A DNA stretch of 25,966 nucleotides from Brevundimonas sp. UBA7534 (GTDB lineage Bacteria; Pseudomonadota; Alphaproteobacteria; Caulobacterales; Caulobacteraceae), in the NCBI RefSeq assembly GCF_002479325.1, contig NZ_DLMO01000161.1, positions 1 through 25,966 on the forward strand. The letters are read 5' to 3'. The notes under the pieces were generated by a model, which saw only the letters and a list, made by a program, of their open reading frames with translations, had not been told where the DNA came from and did not search any database. The translations under genes and the position numbers were made by a program. Below, in pieces: positions 1-7,500 of this stretch. How positions within the stretch are numbered: position 1 is the first letter of the stretch; every line of letters starts with the position of its first letter.

Positions 1-1
1 G

Positions 2-256
2 GCGACCAGCGCGCTGGACAGCCGCACCGAGGCCGCGATCCAGAAGACGCTGAGAAAGGCGCGGGCCGGGCGCACGACCTTGGTGGTGGCGCACCGGCTG
101 TCGACCGTGGCCGACGCCGATCAGATCCTGGTGCTGAAAGCCGGCCGCATCGTCGAGCGGGGCGCCCACCATGAACTGGTGGCCCGCGTCGGCGGCGAAT
201 ACGCGGCGCTTTGGAAGAAGCAGACCCGCGCGGGCCGGGTGGATCAGCCCGCCTGA
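2..256 (+). CDS. ABC exporter (Atm1/HMT-like), C-terminal fragment
   Basis: This is the last 84 residues of an ABC transporter whose start lies outside the window. The visible part is the end of the nucleotide-binding domain. It has the D-loop SALD at the edge, the H-loop histidine in VVAHRLSTV, and the usual tail with LVLKAGRIVERG and a final YAALWKKQ. The wording of this tail (RTTLVVAHRLSTVADADQI) is that of the fused permease-ATPase exporters of the Atm1/HMT1 group, which export glutathione- or metal-linked substrates across the inner membrane. The assignment to this group is family knowledge, because the transmembrane half is not visible. The gene ends 13 nt inside the 3' end of the convergent gene on the minus strand. 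Confidence 0.85.
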   Translation, partial: ATSALDSRTEAAIQKTLRKARAGRTTLVVAHRLSTVADADQILVLKAGRIVERGAHHELVARVGGEYAALWKKQTRAGRVDQPA

Positions 257-717
257 CCGGCGCCCAGCTTGCGCCGCAGAACCTCGCGCAGATTGTCGAC
301 GATGGCCTGGCGGGCTTCGGTCGCGTCCCCGGGCAGGGCCAGCAACAGCTTCATCGCCTGGGCGTGGACCGTGGGGATGCGCCAGTCGAAGCCGCCGTCG
401 CGCGGCGCGGCGTCCAGCAGATCGCACAGACCCCGCGCGGCGATGCACAGGTCGTCCATCGCGAACGGGCTGGCCGCGTCGATGATCTGGCTGGAGGAGG
501 CGTAGGCCATGTCCAGGCGCATCTTCTCGGGCAGGCCCGGCGTCGGCGGCGTGAGCAGGGCGGCGATGTTCTGGGCGATCAACGCGATCGCCTGGTCCTG
601 GAGGCCGTCGAGATTGGCCTTGGCCTGGGCCAGGGCCACGCCGACGCTGATCCCGCCGGGCTTGTCGACCATCTGGGCCAGTCGCGACTTGCGCTGGACG
701 TGGGTGATGACGGTCAT
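244..717 (-). CDS. Unnamed 157-aa protein coupled to a CheY-like regulator
   Basis: I do not recognise a named domain with certainty. The protein is soluble, with no signal peptide or membrane segment. It starts MTVITHVQRKSRLAQMV, then a Gly-Gly turn and a long mostly helical body (VALAQAKANLDGLQDQAIALIAQNIAALL), and it ends in a basic helix (NLREVLRRKL). The start is fixed by its ATG overlapping the TGA of the upstream receiver gene by 4 nt, so the two are almost surely translated together. It resembles the small helical proteins that alphaproteobacterial annotation sometimes calls CheE-like, but this is a weak recollection and not proof. A role as partner or output of the receiver is inferred from coupling alone. 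Confidence 0.75.
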   Translation of the reverse strand: MTVITHVQRKSRLAQMVDKPGGISVGVALAQAKANLDGLQDQAIALIAQNIAALLTPPTPGLPEKMRLDMAYASSSQIIDAASPFAMDDLCIAARGLCDLLDAAPRDGGFDWRIPTVHAQAMKLLLALPGDATEARQAIVDNLREVLRRKLGAGQAG

Positions 718-1271
718 GCGATCTCCACGGTGTTGGAGGCTTTGGTCGCGCCCATGCGGTCGGCGCGGCGTTCGGGGCCGTCCCATTCCTCGTCGCGGAA
801 GCGCCGGTCGGGACCGAAGTAGTCGCCGACCTCCAGGAAGGGGCGGTTGTCACGCGCGACCCACAGGATTCGCTCCAGCAGCATGGCGGCGCTGAAGGGC
901 TTGGTGACCAGAAAGTTGGCGCCGCAGTCGCGGGCCTGGTTCAGGCGTCCGCGCCGGATGTGGCTGGCCGTCATGATGATGGGAGAGAAGGCGTTCTGGT
1001 TCAGGCCCGAGCGACGCAGCCAGCGCACCAACTCGAACCCGTCGATGTCGGGCATGTCGGTATCGACCACCAGCAGATCGACGGGCTTTTCCTGGAGGAT
1101 GCGCTTGGCCTCTCCGCCGCTGCCGACGGTGAAGGCCGGGCGAATGCCGAAGCCGGCCAGGGCGTTGGACGTCAGGGTGAGAGAGAACGGCGAATCATCG
1201 ACGATCATGGTGACCGCGCCGCCCAGATTGAAGACCGCGCTCTCGCGCAGGGAATCGCCCAGCGTGGTCAT
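714..1271 (-). CDS. CheY-like single-domain response regulator with arginine-rich tail
   Basis: A receiver domain spans about residues 18-140. It has the acidic pair D25-D26, the phospho-acceptor D70 in VVDTDMPDIDGFEL, T101 in IIMTAS, and K124 in VTKPFS, so it should be phosphorylatable. There is no DNA-binding or enzymatic output domain. Instead a 45-residue tail carries two copies of a G-P-(D/E)-R-R motif, GPDRR (153-157) and GPERR (165-169), with a Trp between them. It is a cytoplasmic protein that should act by protein contact. Its stop overlaps the start of the next gene by 4 nt (ATGA), which makes that protein a likely partner. No dedicated kinase is visible nearby. Some Caulobacter CheY-like proteins bind c-di-GMP through arginine-rich tails; whether this one does is speculation. 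Confidence 0.88.
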   Translation of the reverse strand: MTTLGDSLRESAVFNLGGAVTMIVDDSPFSLTLTSNALAGFGIRPAFTVGSGGEAKRILQEKPVDLLVVDTDMPDIDGFELVRWLRRSGLNQNAFSPIIMTASHIRRGRLNQARDCGANFLVTKPFSAAMLLERILWVARDNRPFLEVGDYFGPDRRFRDEEWDGPERRADRMGATKASNTVEIA

Positions 1272-1400
1272 GCGTCGCCGCGCCGTTTCGATCCCGTGAT
1301 GCGGACCATGTTCGATTCCCCGTCAGCTTCCGACAGGGTCGCAATTCAGGGTGGACAGGGCGTTAACGCTGTTCGCCCAAATGCCGTGTGAAGATGGCGG

Positions 1401-2351
1401 TCAGGCCAGGGCGCCGATGGCGTAGAAGCGGTCGGCGCGGGCCTTCCTGATCTGTTGGGGCGTCAGGCCGTCAAAAGTCTTCAGTTCCTCGGCCAGGACG
1501 TCGCCGACCGTGGCGATGGCGGCCGCGCGCTCGGTGTGGGCGCCGCCGACAGGTTCCTCGATCAGGCGATCGACGATCTTCAGCTGGATCAGGTCCGGGC
1601 CGGTGATCTTCATGGCCATTGCGGCGTCCTTGGCGCGCGCGCCGTCGCGCCACAGGATGCCGGCGGCGCCCTCGGGCGAGATGACCGAATAGATGGAGTG
1701 CTCCAGCATCAGCACGCGGCTGGCGGCGGCGATGGCGATGGCGCCGCCCGAACCGCCCTCGCCGGTGATGGTGGCGATGGAGGGGACCCCGAGGGTCAGG
1801 CCGCGCTCGGTGGAGCGGGCGATGGCCTCGGCCTGGCCGCGCTCTTCGGCGCCCAGGCCCGGATAGGCGCCGGCGGTGTCCACGAAGGTCAGGACGGGCA
1901 GGCCGAACTGCTCGGCCATGTCCATCAGGCGCACGGCCTTGCGATAGCCCTCGGGCCGGGCCATGCCGAAGTTGTGGCGCAGCCGGGTGTCGGTGTCGTG
2001 GCCCTTTTCGTGGCCCATGACCACCACCGGCCGGCCGCGGAACCGGGCCAGGCCGCCCAGGATGGCTTGGTCGTCGCCGAACTGGCGGTCGCCGTGCAGC
2101 TCGTTCCAGTCGGTGAACAGGCCCTGGACGTAGTCGACGAAGTGCGGGCGCTGGGGGTGGCGGGCGACCTGGGTCTTCATCCAGGGGTCCAGGCCTGCGT
2201 AGGTCTTCTTGCGCAGCTGGTCGGCCTTCCGGCGCAGGCCCGCGATCTCGGCGTCGAACGAGCCGGCGCTTTCGGACAGGGCCGACAGCTCCGCGATCTT
2301 GGCTTCCAGATCGGCGATGGGCTTTTCGAAGTCGAGGTAGTGCGTGGCCAT
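1401..2351 (-). CDS. accA: Acetyl-CoA carboxylase carboxyltransferase subunit alpha
   Basis: This is the alpha subunit of the carboxyltransferase that, with AccD, transfers the carboxyl group from biotin-AccB to acetyl-CoA. The reaction makes malonyl-CoA, the first committed step of fatty-acid synthesis in the cytoplasm. The length of 316 aa is close to the usual ~319. It has the coiled N-terminus (FEKPIADLEAKIAELSAL), the conserved PRPHFVDYVQGLFTDWNELHGDR-type block, the glycine-rich ITGEGGSGGAIAIA oxyanion region, and YSVISPEGAAGILWRD. The ATG at 2349-2351 gives the family N-terminus MATHYLDFEKP. It lies downstream of xerD on the same strand. The 87 nt between them hold nothing I can name. 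Confidence 0.97.
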   Translation of the reverse strand: MATHYLDFEKPIADLEAKIAELSALSESAGSFDAEIAGLRRKADQLRKKTYAGLDPWMKTQVARHPQRPHFVDYVQGLFTDWNELHGDRQFGDDQAILGGLARFRGRPVVVMGHEKGHDTDTRLRHNFGMARPEGYRKAVRLMDMAEQFGLPVLTFVDTAGAYPGLGAEERGQAEAIARSTERGLTLGVPSIATITGEGGSGGAIAIAAASRVLMLEHSIYSVISPEGAAGILWRDGARAKDAAMAMKITGPDLIQLKIVDRLIEEPVGGAHTERAAAIATVGDVLAEELKTFDGLTPQQIRKARADRFYAIGALA

Positions 2352-2439
2352 CTAAGGCGTCCGGAACAGCGGGGCGCGGGGCGACCCAAGGGAAGGCGGC
2401 GGAACCTAGAGACGTCAACGCCGCCGGGCAAGCGGGGGT

Positions 2440-3333
2440 TCAGTCGTCCCGCGCCAAGGGGTGGTTCTGCTGGACCACCTGGGTCAGCCGGTCGGTGGCG
2501 ACGTGGGTGTAGATCTGGGTCGTGGCGATGTCGGCGTGGCCCAGCAGGGTCTGGACCACGCGCAGGTCGGCGCCGCCTTCCAGCAGATGGGTGGCGAAGG
2601 CATGGCGCAGGACGTGGGGGCTGACCCGCGCCGGATCCAGCCCGGCGGCCAGGGCGGCCTCGTCCAGCAACTGGGCGAAACGGCGGGGCGTCAGATGGCC
2701 TGAGCGGCCAGACGAAGGGAACAGCCAGACGCTGTCGGCCGCCTCGGGTTTGCGTTTCGCGTCCCGTGCGGTCAGCCAGGTCTTCACCGCCTCGCGCGCC
2801 GCGCCGTTGAGCGGGGCCAGGCGTTCCTTGCCGCCCTTGCCGCGCACGATCAGATAGGCCGGGTCGCGCCGCACGGCCTCGACCCGCAGCGCCAGCAGCT
2901 CCGACACGCGCAAGCCCGAGGCGTAGGCCAGTTCCACCAGGGCGACCAGGCGCAGGCCGGCGGCCGCATCCTTGCGCGCGGCGGCCTGCAGCAGGCGGTC
3001 GATCTCGTCGCGAGACAGCACCTTGGGCAGGGCGCGCCCCTGCTTGGGCGCGTCCAGGCGGCGAGAAGGATCGTCGGCGCGCCAGCCCTCGGCCAGGGCG
3101 AAGCGATAGAACTGACGTACGGCCGAACGGCGCCGCGCCGCGGTGGCGGCCGAGAGGCCCCGACGCGACAGGTCGGCGAACCAGGTTTCCAGCCCTTCGG
3201 CATCGGCGTGCATCAGGCCGCCGGTCGCCGTCTCCGCGTCGGCCAGATCGCGCGAGTAGGCGGCCAGGGTGTGGGGCGAGGCGTCGCGCTCCACCGCCAT
3301 CATCTCCAGAAAGGCCTCGATCTGGGGCGTCAT
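2440..3333 (-). CDS. xerD: Site-specific tyrosine recombinase XerD
   Basis: This is a tyrosine recombinase of 297 aa, the typical XerC/XerD length. An N-terminal SAM-like DNA-binding domain (about 1-85) is followed by the catalytic domain with the full set of active-site residues: R142 (ASGLRVSELL), K166 (VRGKGGKER), H240 and R243 (HVLRHAFATHLL), H266 (LLGHADIATTQ) and the nucleophile Y275 (IYTHV). The family resolves chromosome dimers at dif with its XerC partner, under FtsK control. The adjacency to accA and aroKB and the overall wording favour XerD over XerC. The ATG at 3331-3333 gives MTPQIEAFLEMM. The frame stays open 42 nt further upstream, so a longer form is possible but less family-like. 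Confidence 0.92.
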   Translation of the reverse strand: MTPQIEAFLEMMAVERDASPHTLAAYSRDLADAETATGGLMHADAEGLETWFADLSRRGLSAATAARRRSAVRQFYRFALAEGWRADDPSRRLDAPKQGRALPKVLSRDEIDRLLQAAARKDAAAGLRLVALVELAYASGLRVSELLALRVEAVRRDPAYLIVRGKGGKERLAPLNGAAREAVKTWLTARDAKRKPEAADSVWLFPSSGRSGHLTPRRFAQLLDEAALAAGLDPARVSPHVLRHAFATHLLEGGADLRVVQTLLGHADIATTQIYTHVATDRLTQVVQQNHPLARDD

Positions 3334-3449
3334 CGGACGATCCGGCGCCGCGGCGTATGGCGCGAGGCGGCGCATCGTGTAGAGGGTTGGTCGATCATGT
3401 CCGCCCGCCGCGCCGCCTTCTTTCCACGTCTGTTCGCCGGAACGCCCGG

Positions 3450-4016
3450 ATGAGACGACGCGCGAATCCGCCGCCGCGACGCACCATAGCGCTGGTGGGG
3501 CTGATGGGAGTGGGCAAATCCTCGGTGGGGCGCCGGTTGGCCAACCGGCTGAAGCTGCCCTTCGCCGACGGCGACGTCGAGATCGAGGCGGCGGCCGGAA
3601 TGACCATCGCCGAGATATTCGCCAGCATGGGCGAGGGCGAGTTCAGGGCCGGCGAGGCGCGGGTCATGCGCCGCCTTCTGGAAGGACCGCCGATCGTGCT
3701 GGCCACGGGCGGCGGGGCGATGATGAACGCCGAGACGCGGGCGCTGTTGCGCGAACGGGCCGACACGGTGTGGCTGCGGGCCGACCTGGGCGTCATTGCG
3801 GAACGGGTGGCCCGTCGCGATACGCGGCCCCTGCTGCGCGGGCGCGATCCGCTGGAGGTGCTGACGGGCCTGGCCGAGACGCGGTACCCGCTTTACGGCG
3901 AGGCGGACCTGACGGTGGACGTGGGCGAGGGCTCTCACGGTCAGGCGGTGGACGCCATCCACCGCGAACTGCGCCGGCATTGGCGGCGCAAGCGACGCGC
4001 GGAGACGAAGACATGA
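3450..4016 (+). CDS. aroK: Shikimate kinase
   Basis: Shikimate kinase phosphorylates shikimate at the 3-OH using ATP, step five of the chorismate pathway, in the cytoplasm. The protein is 188 aa with a P-loop at 17-25 (GLMGVGKSS), the shikimate-binding DGDVEIE segment (usual DxD-like site), the ATGGGAMM glycine loop, and a lid arginine region around RPLLRGRDP. The chosen ATG at 3450 leaves a short basic tail (MRRRANPPPRR) before the first beta strand. The frame is open to 3357, but the extra residues are unlike the family. It overlaps aroB by 4 nt (ATGA), so the two are translationally coupled. It is divergent from xerD across a ~116-nt region that must hold both promoters; no clear promoter boxes stand out there. 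Confidence 0.95.
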   Translation: MRRRANPPPRRTIALVGLMGVGKSSVGRRLANRLKLPFADGDVEIEAAAGMTIAEIFASMGEGEFRAGEARVMRRLLEGPPIVLATGGGAMMNAETRALLRERADTVWLRADLGVIAERVARRDTRPLLRGRDPLEVLTGLAETRYPLYGEADLTVDVGEGSHGQAVDAIHRELRRHWRRKRRAETKT

Positions 4017-5119
4017 AGACCCTTCCCGTGGGCGGCCAGGGTTTCCGGCCCTATGATGTGGTGGTGGGGCGCGGCCTCTTGGCGCGCGCGGGCGAACGCA
4101 TCGCCTCGCTGGCTCGGGGCCGGACGGTGATCGTCAGCGACGAGACGGTCGTGGCGATCCACGGTCACACTCTTTCGGCTTCGCTGGAGGCGGCCGGGGT
4201 GCGGACCGAGACGGTCACCGTGCCGGCGGGCGAGGCGTCCAAGTCCTTTGCTCAGCTGGAGCGGGTGCTGGATCGACTGCTGGAGATCGGGCTGGACCGC
4301 AAGGACGTGGTCGTGGCCCTGGGCGGCGGGGTGGTGGGCGACCTGGCCGGGCTGGCGGCGGCGCTCTACATGCGGGGCATCGACTTCGTTCAGGTTCCGA
4401 CGACCCTTCTGGCGCAGGTGGACTCCTCGGTCGGGGGCAAGACGGCGATCGACACGCCCAGGGGAAAGAACCTGGTCGGCGCCTTTCATCAGCCGCGTCT
4501 GGTCCTGGCCGACATCGACGTGCTGGCGACCCTGCCGGACAAGCAACTGCGCTCGGGCTGGGCCGAGGTGCTTAAGCACGGGCTGATCTGCGACGCCGCC
4601 TTCTTCGATTGGCTGGCGGGCGAGGGCGCGGATGGCGCGCGCGGCGATCCGGCGGCGCTGGAGCGGGCCGTGGTGCGCTCGGTCGAGATCAAGAGCGCCG
4701 TCGTCAGCGAAGACGAGAAGGAGGCGGGCCGCCGCGCCCTGCTGAACCTGGGCCACACCTTCGGCCACGCGGTGGAGGCGGAACTGGGCTTCGAGGAGGC
4801 CGCGTTGGCGCACGGCGAGGCTGTGGCCCTGGGGTGCTGCCTGGCCTTCCGCTATTCCGCGCGCGAGGGCCTGTGCGCGGAGGCCGACGCCCGACGGGTC
4901 GAGGCCGTGATCGCGGCGGCGGGCCTGCCGACACGGCTGGATCAGGCGGGCACGTTCGACGCGGATCGCCTGCTTGCCCTGATGGCGGGCGACAAGAAAG
5001 CCGAGGGCGGAGCGCTGACCCTGATCTTGGCTCATGGGATCGGCCAGGCCTTCGTGGCCAAGGGCGTCGATGCGGAAAGCGTCAGGGCCTTTTTGGTCGA
5101 AGAGGGGGCGGCGGCCTAA
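4013..5119 (+). CDS. aroB: 3-dehydroquinate synthase
   Basis: AroB converts DAHP to 3-dehydroquinate, step two of the chorismate pathway, using NAD and a divalent metal. The protein has 368 aa, the normal bacterial size. Visible marks are the NAD-binding GGGVVGDLAGLAAALYMRG block, the substrate and metal segment QVPTTLLAQVDSSVGGKTAID, GWAEVLKHGL, and the zinc-ligand region NLGHTFGHAVEAE plus HGEAVALG. The ATG at 4013 overlaps the aroK stop in an ATGA, the common aroKB operon arrangement. The 3' end runs 4 nt into the convergent MliC-like gene, so no room is left for a terminator between the two. Confidence 0.97.
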   Translation: MKTLPVGGQGFRPYDVVVGRGLLARAGERIASLARGRTVIVSDETVVAIHGHTLSASLEAAGVRTETVTVPAGEASKSFAQLERVLDRLLEIGLDRKDVVVALGGGVVGDLAGLAAALYMRGIDFVQVPTTLLAQVDSSVGGKTAIDTPRGKNLVGAFHQPRLVLADIDVLATLPDKQLRSGWAEVLKHGLICDAAFFDWLAGEGADGARGDPAALERAVVRSVEIKSAVVSEDEKEAGRRALLNLGHTFGHAVEAELGFEEAALAHGEAVALGCCLAFRYSAREGLCAEADARRVEAVIAAAGLPTRLDQAGTFDADRLLALMAGDKKAEGGALTLILAHGIGQAFVAKGVDAESVRAFLVEEGAAA

Positions 5120-5541
5120 TCCACCGCGCGGCAGTCGGTCGACTGACGGCCTTCGACGGACCAAGTGGCCATGACGCCCTTGCCGCGCAGTTCCACGCCC
5201 GAGGCGCGGTACCAGATGCCGTCGGCGGCGCGCTGTTGATAGAGGTCGACCGCCTCGCCAGAGGAGTTGCGCACGGTGGCCATCTCGCGCGGATTGTCGA
5301 AGTCGACGGTCAGGCGCTCGCCGTTGTCGCACAGATAGACCGCGTGGATGACGTTGTTGAGGATGCGGTCCTGAACCTCCGCGCCTGTGCGTTTGCGCGC
5401 GGTCTGGGCCTCGATGGCCCGTTCCTTGACCTCGTCGCCGGTGGTCGGGGCGCGCGACGGATCGGGGCCGCAGGCGGTCATGACGGTCAGGGCCGCCAGG
5501 CCCGCGAACAGGATGGATTGCGGCGGATCCAGCTTTATCAA
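5116..5541 (-). CDS. MliC-family lipoprotein (C-type lysozyme inhibitor-like)
   Basis: This is a small predicted lipoprotein. A hydrophobic signal (ILFAGLAALTVMTAC) ends in a lipobox-like cysteine followed by GPDPSR, and then comes a C-terminal domain of ~80 residues with the MliC pattern: YLCDNGERLTVDF, a central YQQ.AADGIWYRASGVELRGKG, and a closing ATWSVEG...DC. Family members sit in the periplasm or at the membrane and block host lysozyme. I place the start at a TTG (5539-5541) because GGGAGGG lies 9 nt upstream of it. A GTG at 5557-5559 in the same frame would overlap that ribosome site. The gene follows tadA by 39 nt on the same strand and overlaps the aroB end by 4 nt. Confidence 0.8.
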   Translation of the reverse strand: MIKLDPPQSILFAGLAALTVMTACGPDPSRAPTTGDEVKERAIEAQTARKRTGAEVQDRILNNVIHAVYLCDNGERLTVDFDNPREMATVRNSSGEAVDLYQQRAADGIWYRASGVELRGKGVMATWSVEGRQSTDCRAVD

Positions 5542-5580
5542 GACAGTCGTCCCTCCCACGGCGCCGCTTGGCGCGGCGTC

Positions 5581-6063
5581 CTAACGTGCGCCCGACGCCG
5601 CCGTTCCCCGCCGTGAGCGGAAGAAGGACCGGAGCAGCGTCGACGCCTCCTCCGCCAGAGGACCCGAGTCGGCGGCCGGGCGCCAGTGGCAGGTGGGCTG
5701 ATCGAACAGGCGCGGGCCGTGGATCACGGCGCCGCCCTTGGGGTCGTCGGCGGCCCAGACGACCCGGCCGATGCGGGCGTGGCTGATGGCGCCGGCGCAC
5801 ATGGCGCAGGGCTCCAGCGTGACATAGAGGGTCAGGCCGGTCAGGCGGTAGTTCTGGAGCGCCGTCGCGGCGCGGCGCAGGGCGACGATCTCGGCGTGGG
5901 CGGTCGGGTCGTGGGCGCCGATGGGGCCGTTGGCGCCGGTCGCGATCACCTCTCCCGTGGCCGGATCGACCAGAATTGCGCCCACCGGGACCTCTCCCGC
6001 GTCCGCCGCCGCTTGCGCTTGGTCCAGCGCCATGCGCATGAACCGCTCATCATGGTCCGCCAT
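5581..6063 (-). CDS. tadA: tRNA-specific adenosine deaminase TadA
   Basis: TadA deaminates A34 to inosine in tRNA-Arg(ACG), which allows wobble decoding. The 160-aa protein begins MADHDERFMRMALDQA, the usual TadA opening. It carries the zinc deaminase signature: HAE at 56-58 (catalytic glutamate E58) and PCAMC at 85-89 with two zinc cysteines. GEVPVGAILVD and NYRLTGLTLYVTLEPCAMCAGA-type blocks are present. The closest relatives of this family also include guanine and cytosine deaminases, but the N-terminus and length fit TadA. Its start codon overlaps the start of the divergent pseudouridine synthase by 12 nt, and no Shine-Dalgarno-like sequence precedes it. Confidence 0.93.
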   Translation of the reverse strand: MADHDERFMRMALDQAQAAADAGEVPVGAILVDPATGEVIATGANGPIGAHDPTAHAEIVALRRAATALQNYRLTGLTLYVTLEPCAMCAGAISHARIGRVVWAADDPKGGAVIHGPRLFDQPTCHWRPAADSGPLAEEASTLLRSFFRSRRGTAASGAR

Positions 6064-7497
6064 ACAGACGACAACGACAAGAAGCCCCGCGCCCGTCAAG
6101 ACGAACGGTCGCCCCGGCCCTTCAAATCCTCCGGTCCCCGCAAGAGCGGCGACGGGAAGGCCCCCTTCGGCGACAGGCCGCGAAAGCCTTTCGGCGACAA
6201 GCCGACGGGCGATCGCCCACGCGCGGGCGCCAAGCCAGCCCCCAAGTCCGGCAAGGCCGACGCCGCCCCGGTCCGCAGCGAGCGAATCGCCAAGGCCATG
6301 GCGCGCGCCGGCATCGCCTCGCGCCGCGAGGTCGAACGGCTGATCGGCCTGGGCAAGGTGGCGGTCAACGGCCGCATCCTGGACACGCCCGCCACCCTGG
6401 TGACCCGCGACGACGTGATCACCGTGGACGGAAAGCCCATCGGCGCGGCCCAGGCGACGCGGGTCTGGCGCTATCACAAGCCGGCGGGCCTGTTGACCAG
6501 CCACAACGACCCCGCCGGGCGGCCGACGGTGTTCGACGCCCTGCCGGCGGGCCTGCCGCGCGTGATTTCGGTCGGGCGGCTGGACCTGAACACCGAGGGG
6601 CTGTTGCTGCTGACCAACGACGGGGAGCTGAGCCGGGCGCTGGAGCTGCCGTCGACGGCCCTGGTGCGCCAGTACCGCGCCCGGGCGCGCGGCAAGATCA
6701 CCCAGGCCGACCTCGACAAGCTGAAGGACGGCGTGGTCGTGGACGGCGTGTCCTACGGCCCGATCGAGGCGACGCTGGACAAGGCCAAGGAAAGCAAGTC
6801 GGAAGACGGCAAGGCGCCGGCCAACCTGTGGGTCTCGGTGTCGATCACCGAGGGCAAGAACCGCGAAGTCAGGAAGGTGCTGGAATCGGTCGGCCTGACG
6901 GTCAATCGCCTGATCCGCCTGGCCTATGGGCCGTTCCGCCTGGACGTCCTGCCGGTCGGGTCGGTCGAGGAGGTCGGACCGCGCGTGATCCGCGAGCTGC
7001 TGGGCGAGCACATCCGGCCCGAGAACCTGCCGACGGGCAATACGGTCGAGACGCCCGCGCCGATCCCCGGCCGCCGCATCTCGACGCCGATCGTGAAGGG
7101 CCGCTCCGGCTCGGCCATGTCGGACCCGTCGCGCAAGCCCAGCCGCGTGCGCGCCGCCGAGAGCGCCCAGGCCGAGGCGGTGGAGCGTCGCGAGCGGGCG
7201 CCCAAGAAGGATGGCTGGGCCAAGGCAAAGCCCAAGTTCGAGCACACCAAGAGCTTCAAGCCCCGCGAACGCACCGCCCCCGAGGGCGAGCGGCCGACGC
7301 GGGCGGACGGCGACCGGCCCAAGCGCGTCTTCAAGCCCCGCGACGATCAGTTCATCGACGATCGGCGCAAACCCGCCGGCCGTTCTGGCGCCAAGCCCGG
7401 CGGACGCGACTTCAAGCCCCGCACAGGCGGCAAGCCCGCCGGCCCGTCGGGGACCAGCGGACGCAGCCCCGGCGGCAAGCCGCGCACGCCGCGCTGA
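6052..7497 (+). CDS. rluB: RluB-type pseudouridine synthase with long basic tails
   Basis: This is a ribosomal pseudouridine synthase of the RsuA/RluB/E/F group, most like RluB, which modifies helix 80 of 23S rRNA. Of its 481 residues, about 1-72 are a Lys/Arg/Pro/Gly-rich disordered head. Residues 75-135 form an S4 RNA-binding domain (RIAKAMARAGIASRREVERLI), and 137-320 are the catalytic domain with the aspartate D178 in SVGRLDLNTEGLLLL and the conserved GKNREVRKVLESVGLTVNRLIR block. Residues 330-481 are a second disordered basic tail with repeated RxFKPR/GGKP-like units. RluB of E. coli is ~290 aa, so the tails nearly double its size; long basic tails are common in alphaproteobacteria. rsmD follows after 3 nt. 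Confidence 0.9.
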   Translation: MVRHTDDNDKKPRARQDERSPRPFKSSGPRKSGDGKAPFGDRPRKPFGDKPTGDRPRAGAKPAPKSGKADAAPVRSERIAKAMARAGIASRREVERLIGLGKVAVNGRILDTPATLVTRDDVITVDGKPIGAAQATRVWRYHKPAGLLTSHNDPAGRPTVFDALPAGLPRVISVGRLDLNTEGLLLLTNDGELSRALELPSTALVRQYRARARGKITQADLDKLKDGVVVDGVSYGPIEATLDKAKESKSEDGKAPANLWVSVSITEGKNREVRKVLESVGLTVNRLIRLAYGPFRLDVLPVGSVEEVGPRVIRELLGEHIRPENLPTGNTVETPAPIPGRRISTPIVKGRSGSAMSDPSRKPSRVRAAESAQAEAVERRERAPKKDGWAKAKPKFEHTKSFKPRERTAPEGERPTRADGDRPKRVFKPRDDQFIDDRRKPAGRSGAKPGGRDFKPRTGGKPAGPSGTSGRSPGGKPRTPR

Positions 7498-7500
7498 TCC

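Noticed and set aside
2440..3333. XerD-like gene as sign of a mobile element
   Set aside because: All features fit the housekeeping Xer recombinase, and the accA-xerD-aroKB neighbourhood is ordinary for alphaproteobacteria.
3941..5800. 619-codon minus-strand frame opposite aroB
   Set aside because: Arg/Gly/His-rich mirror sequence without motifs; aroB is intact.
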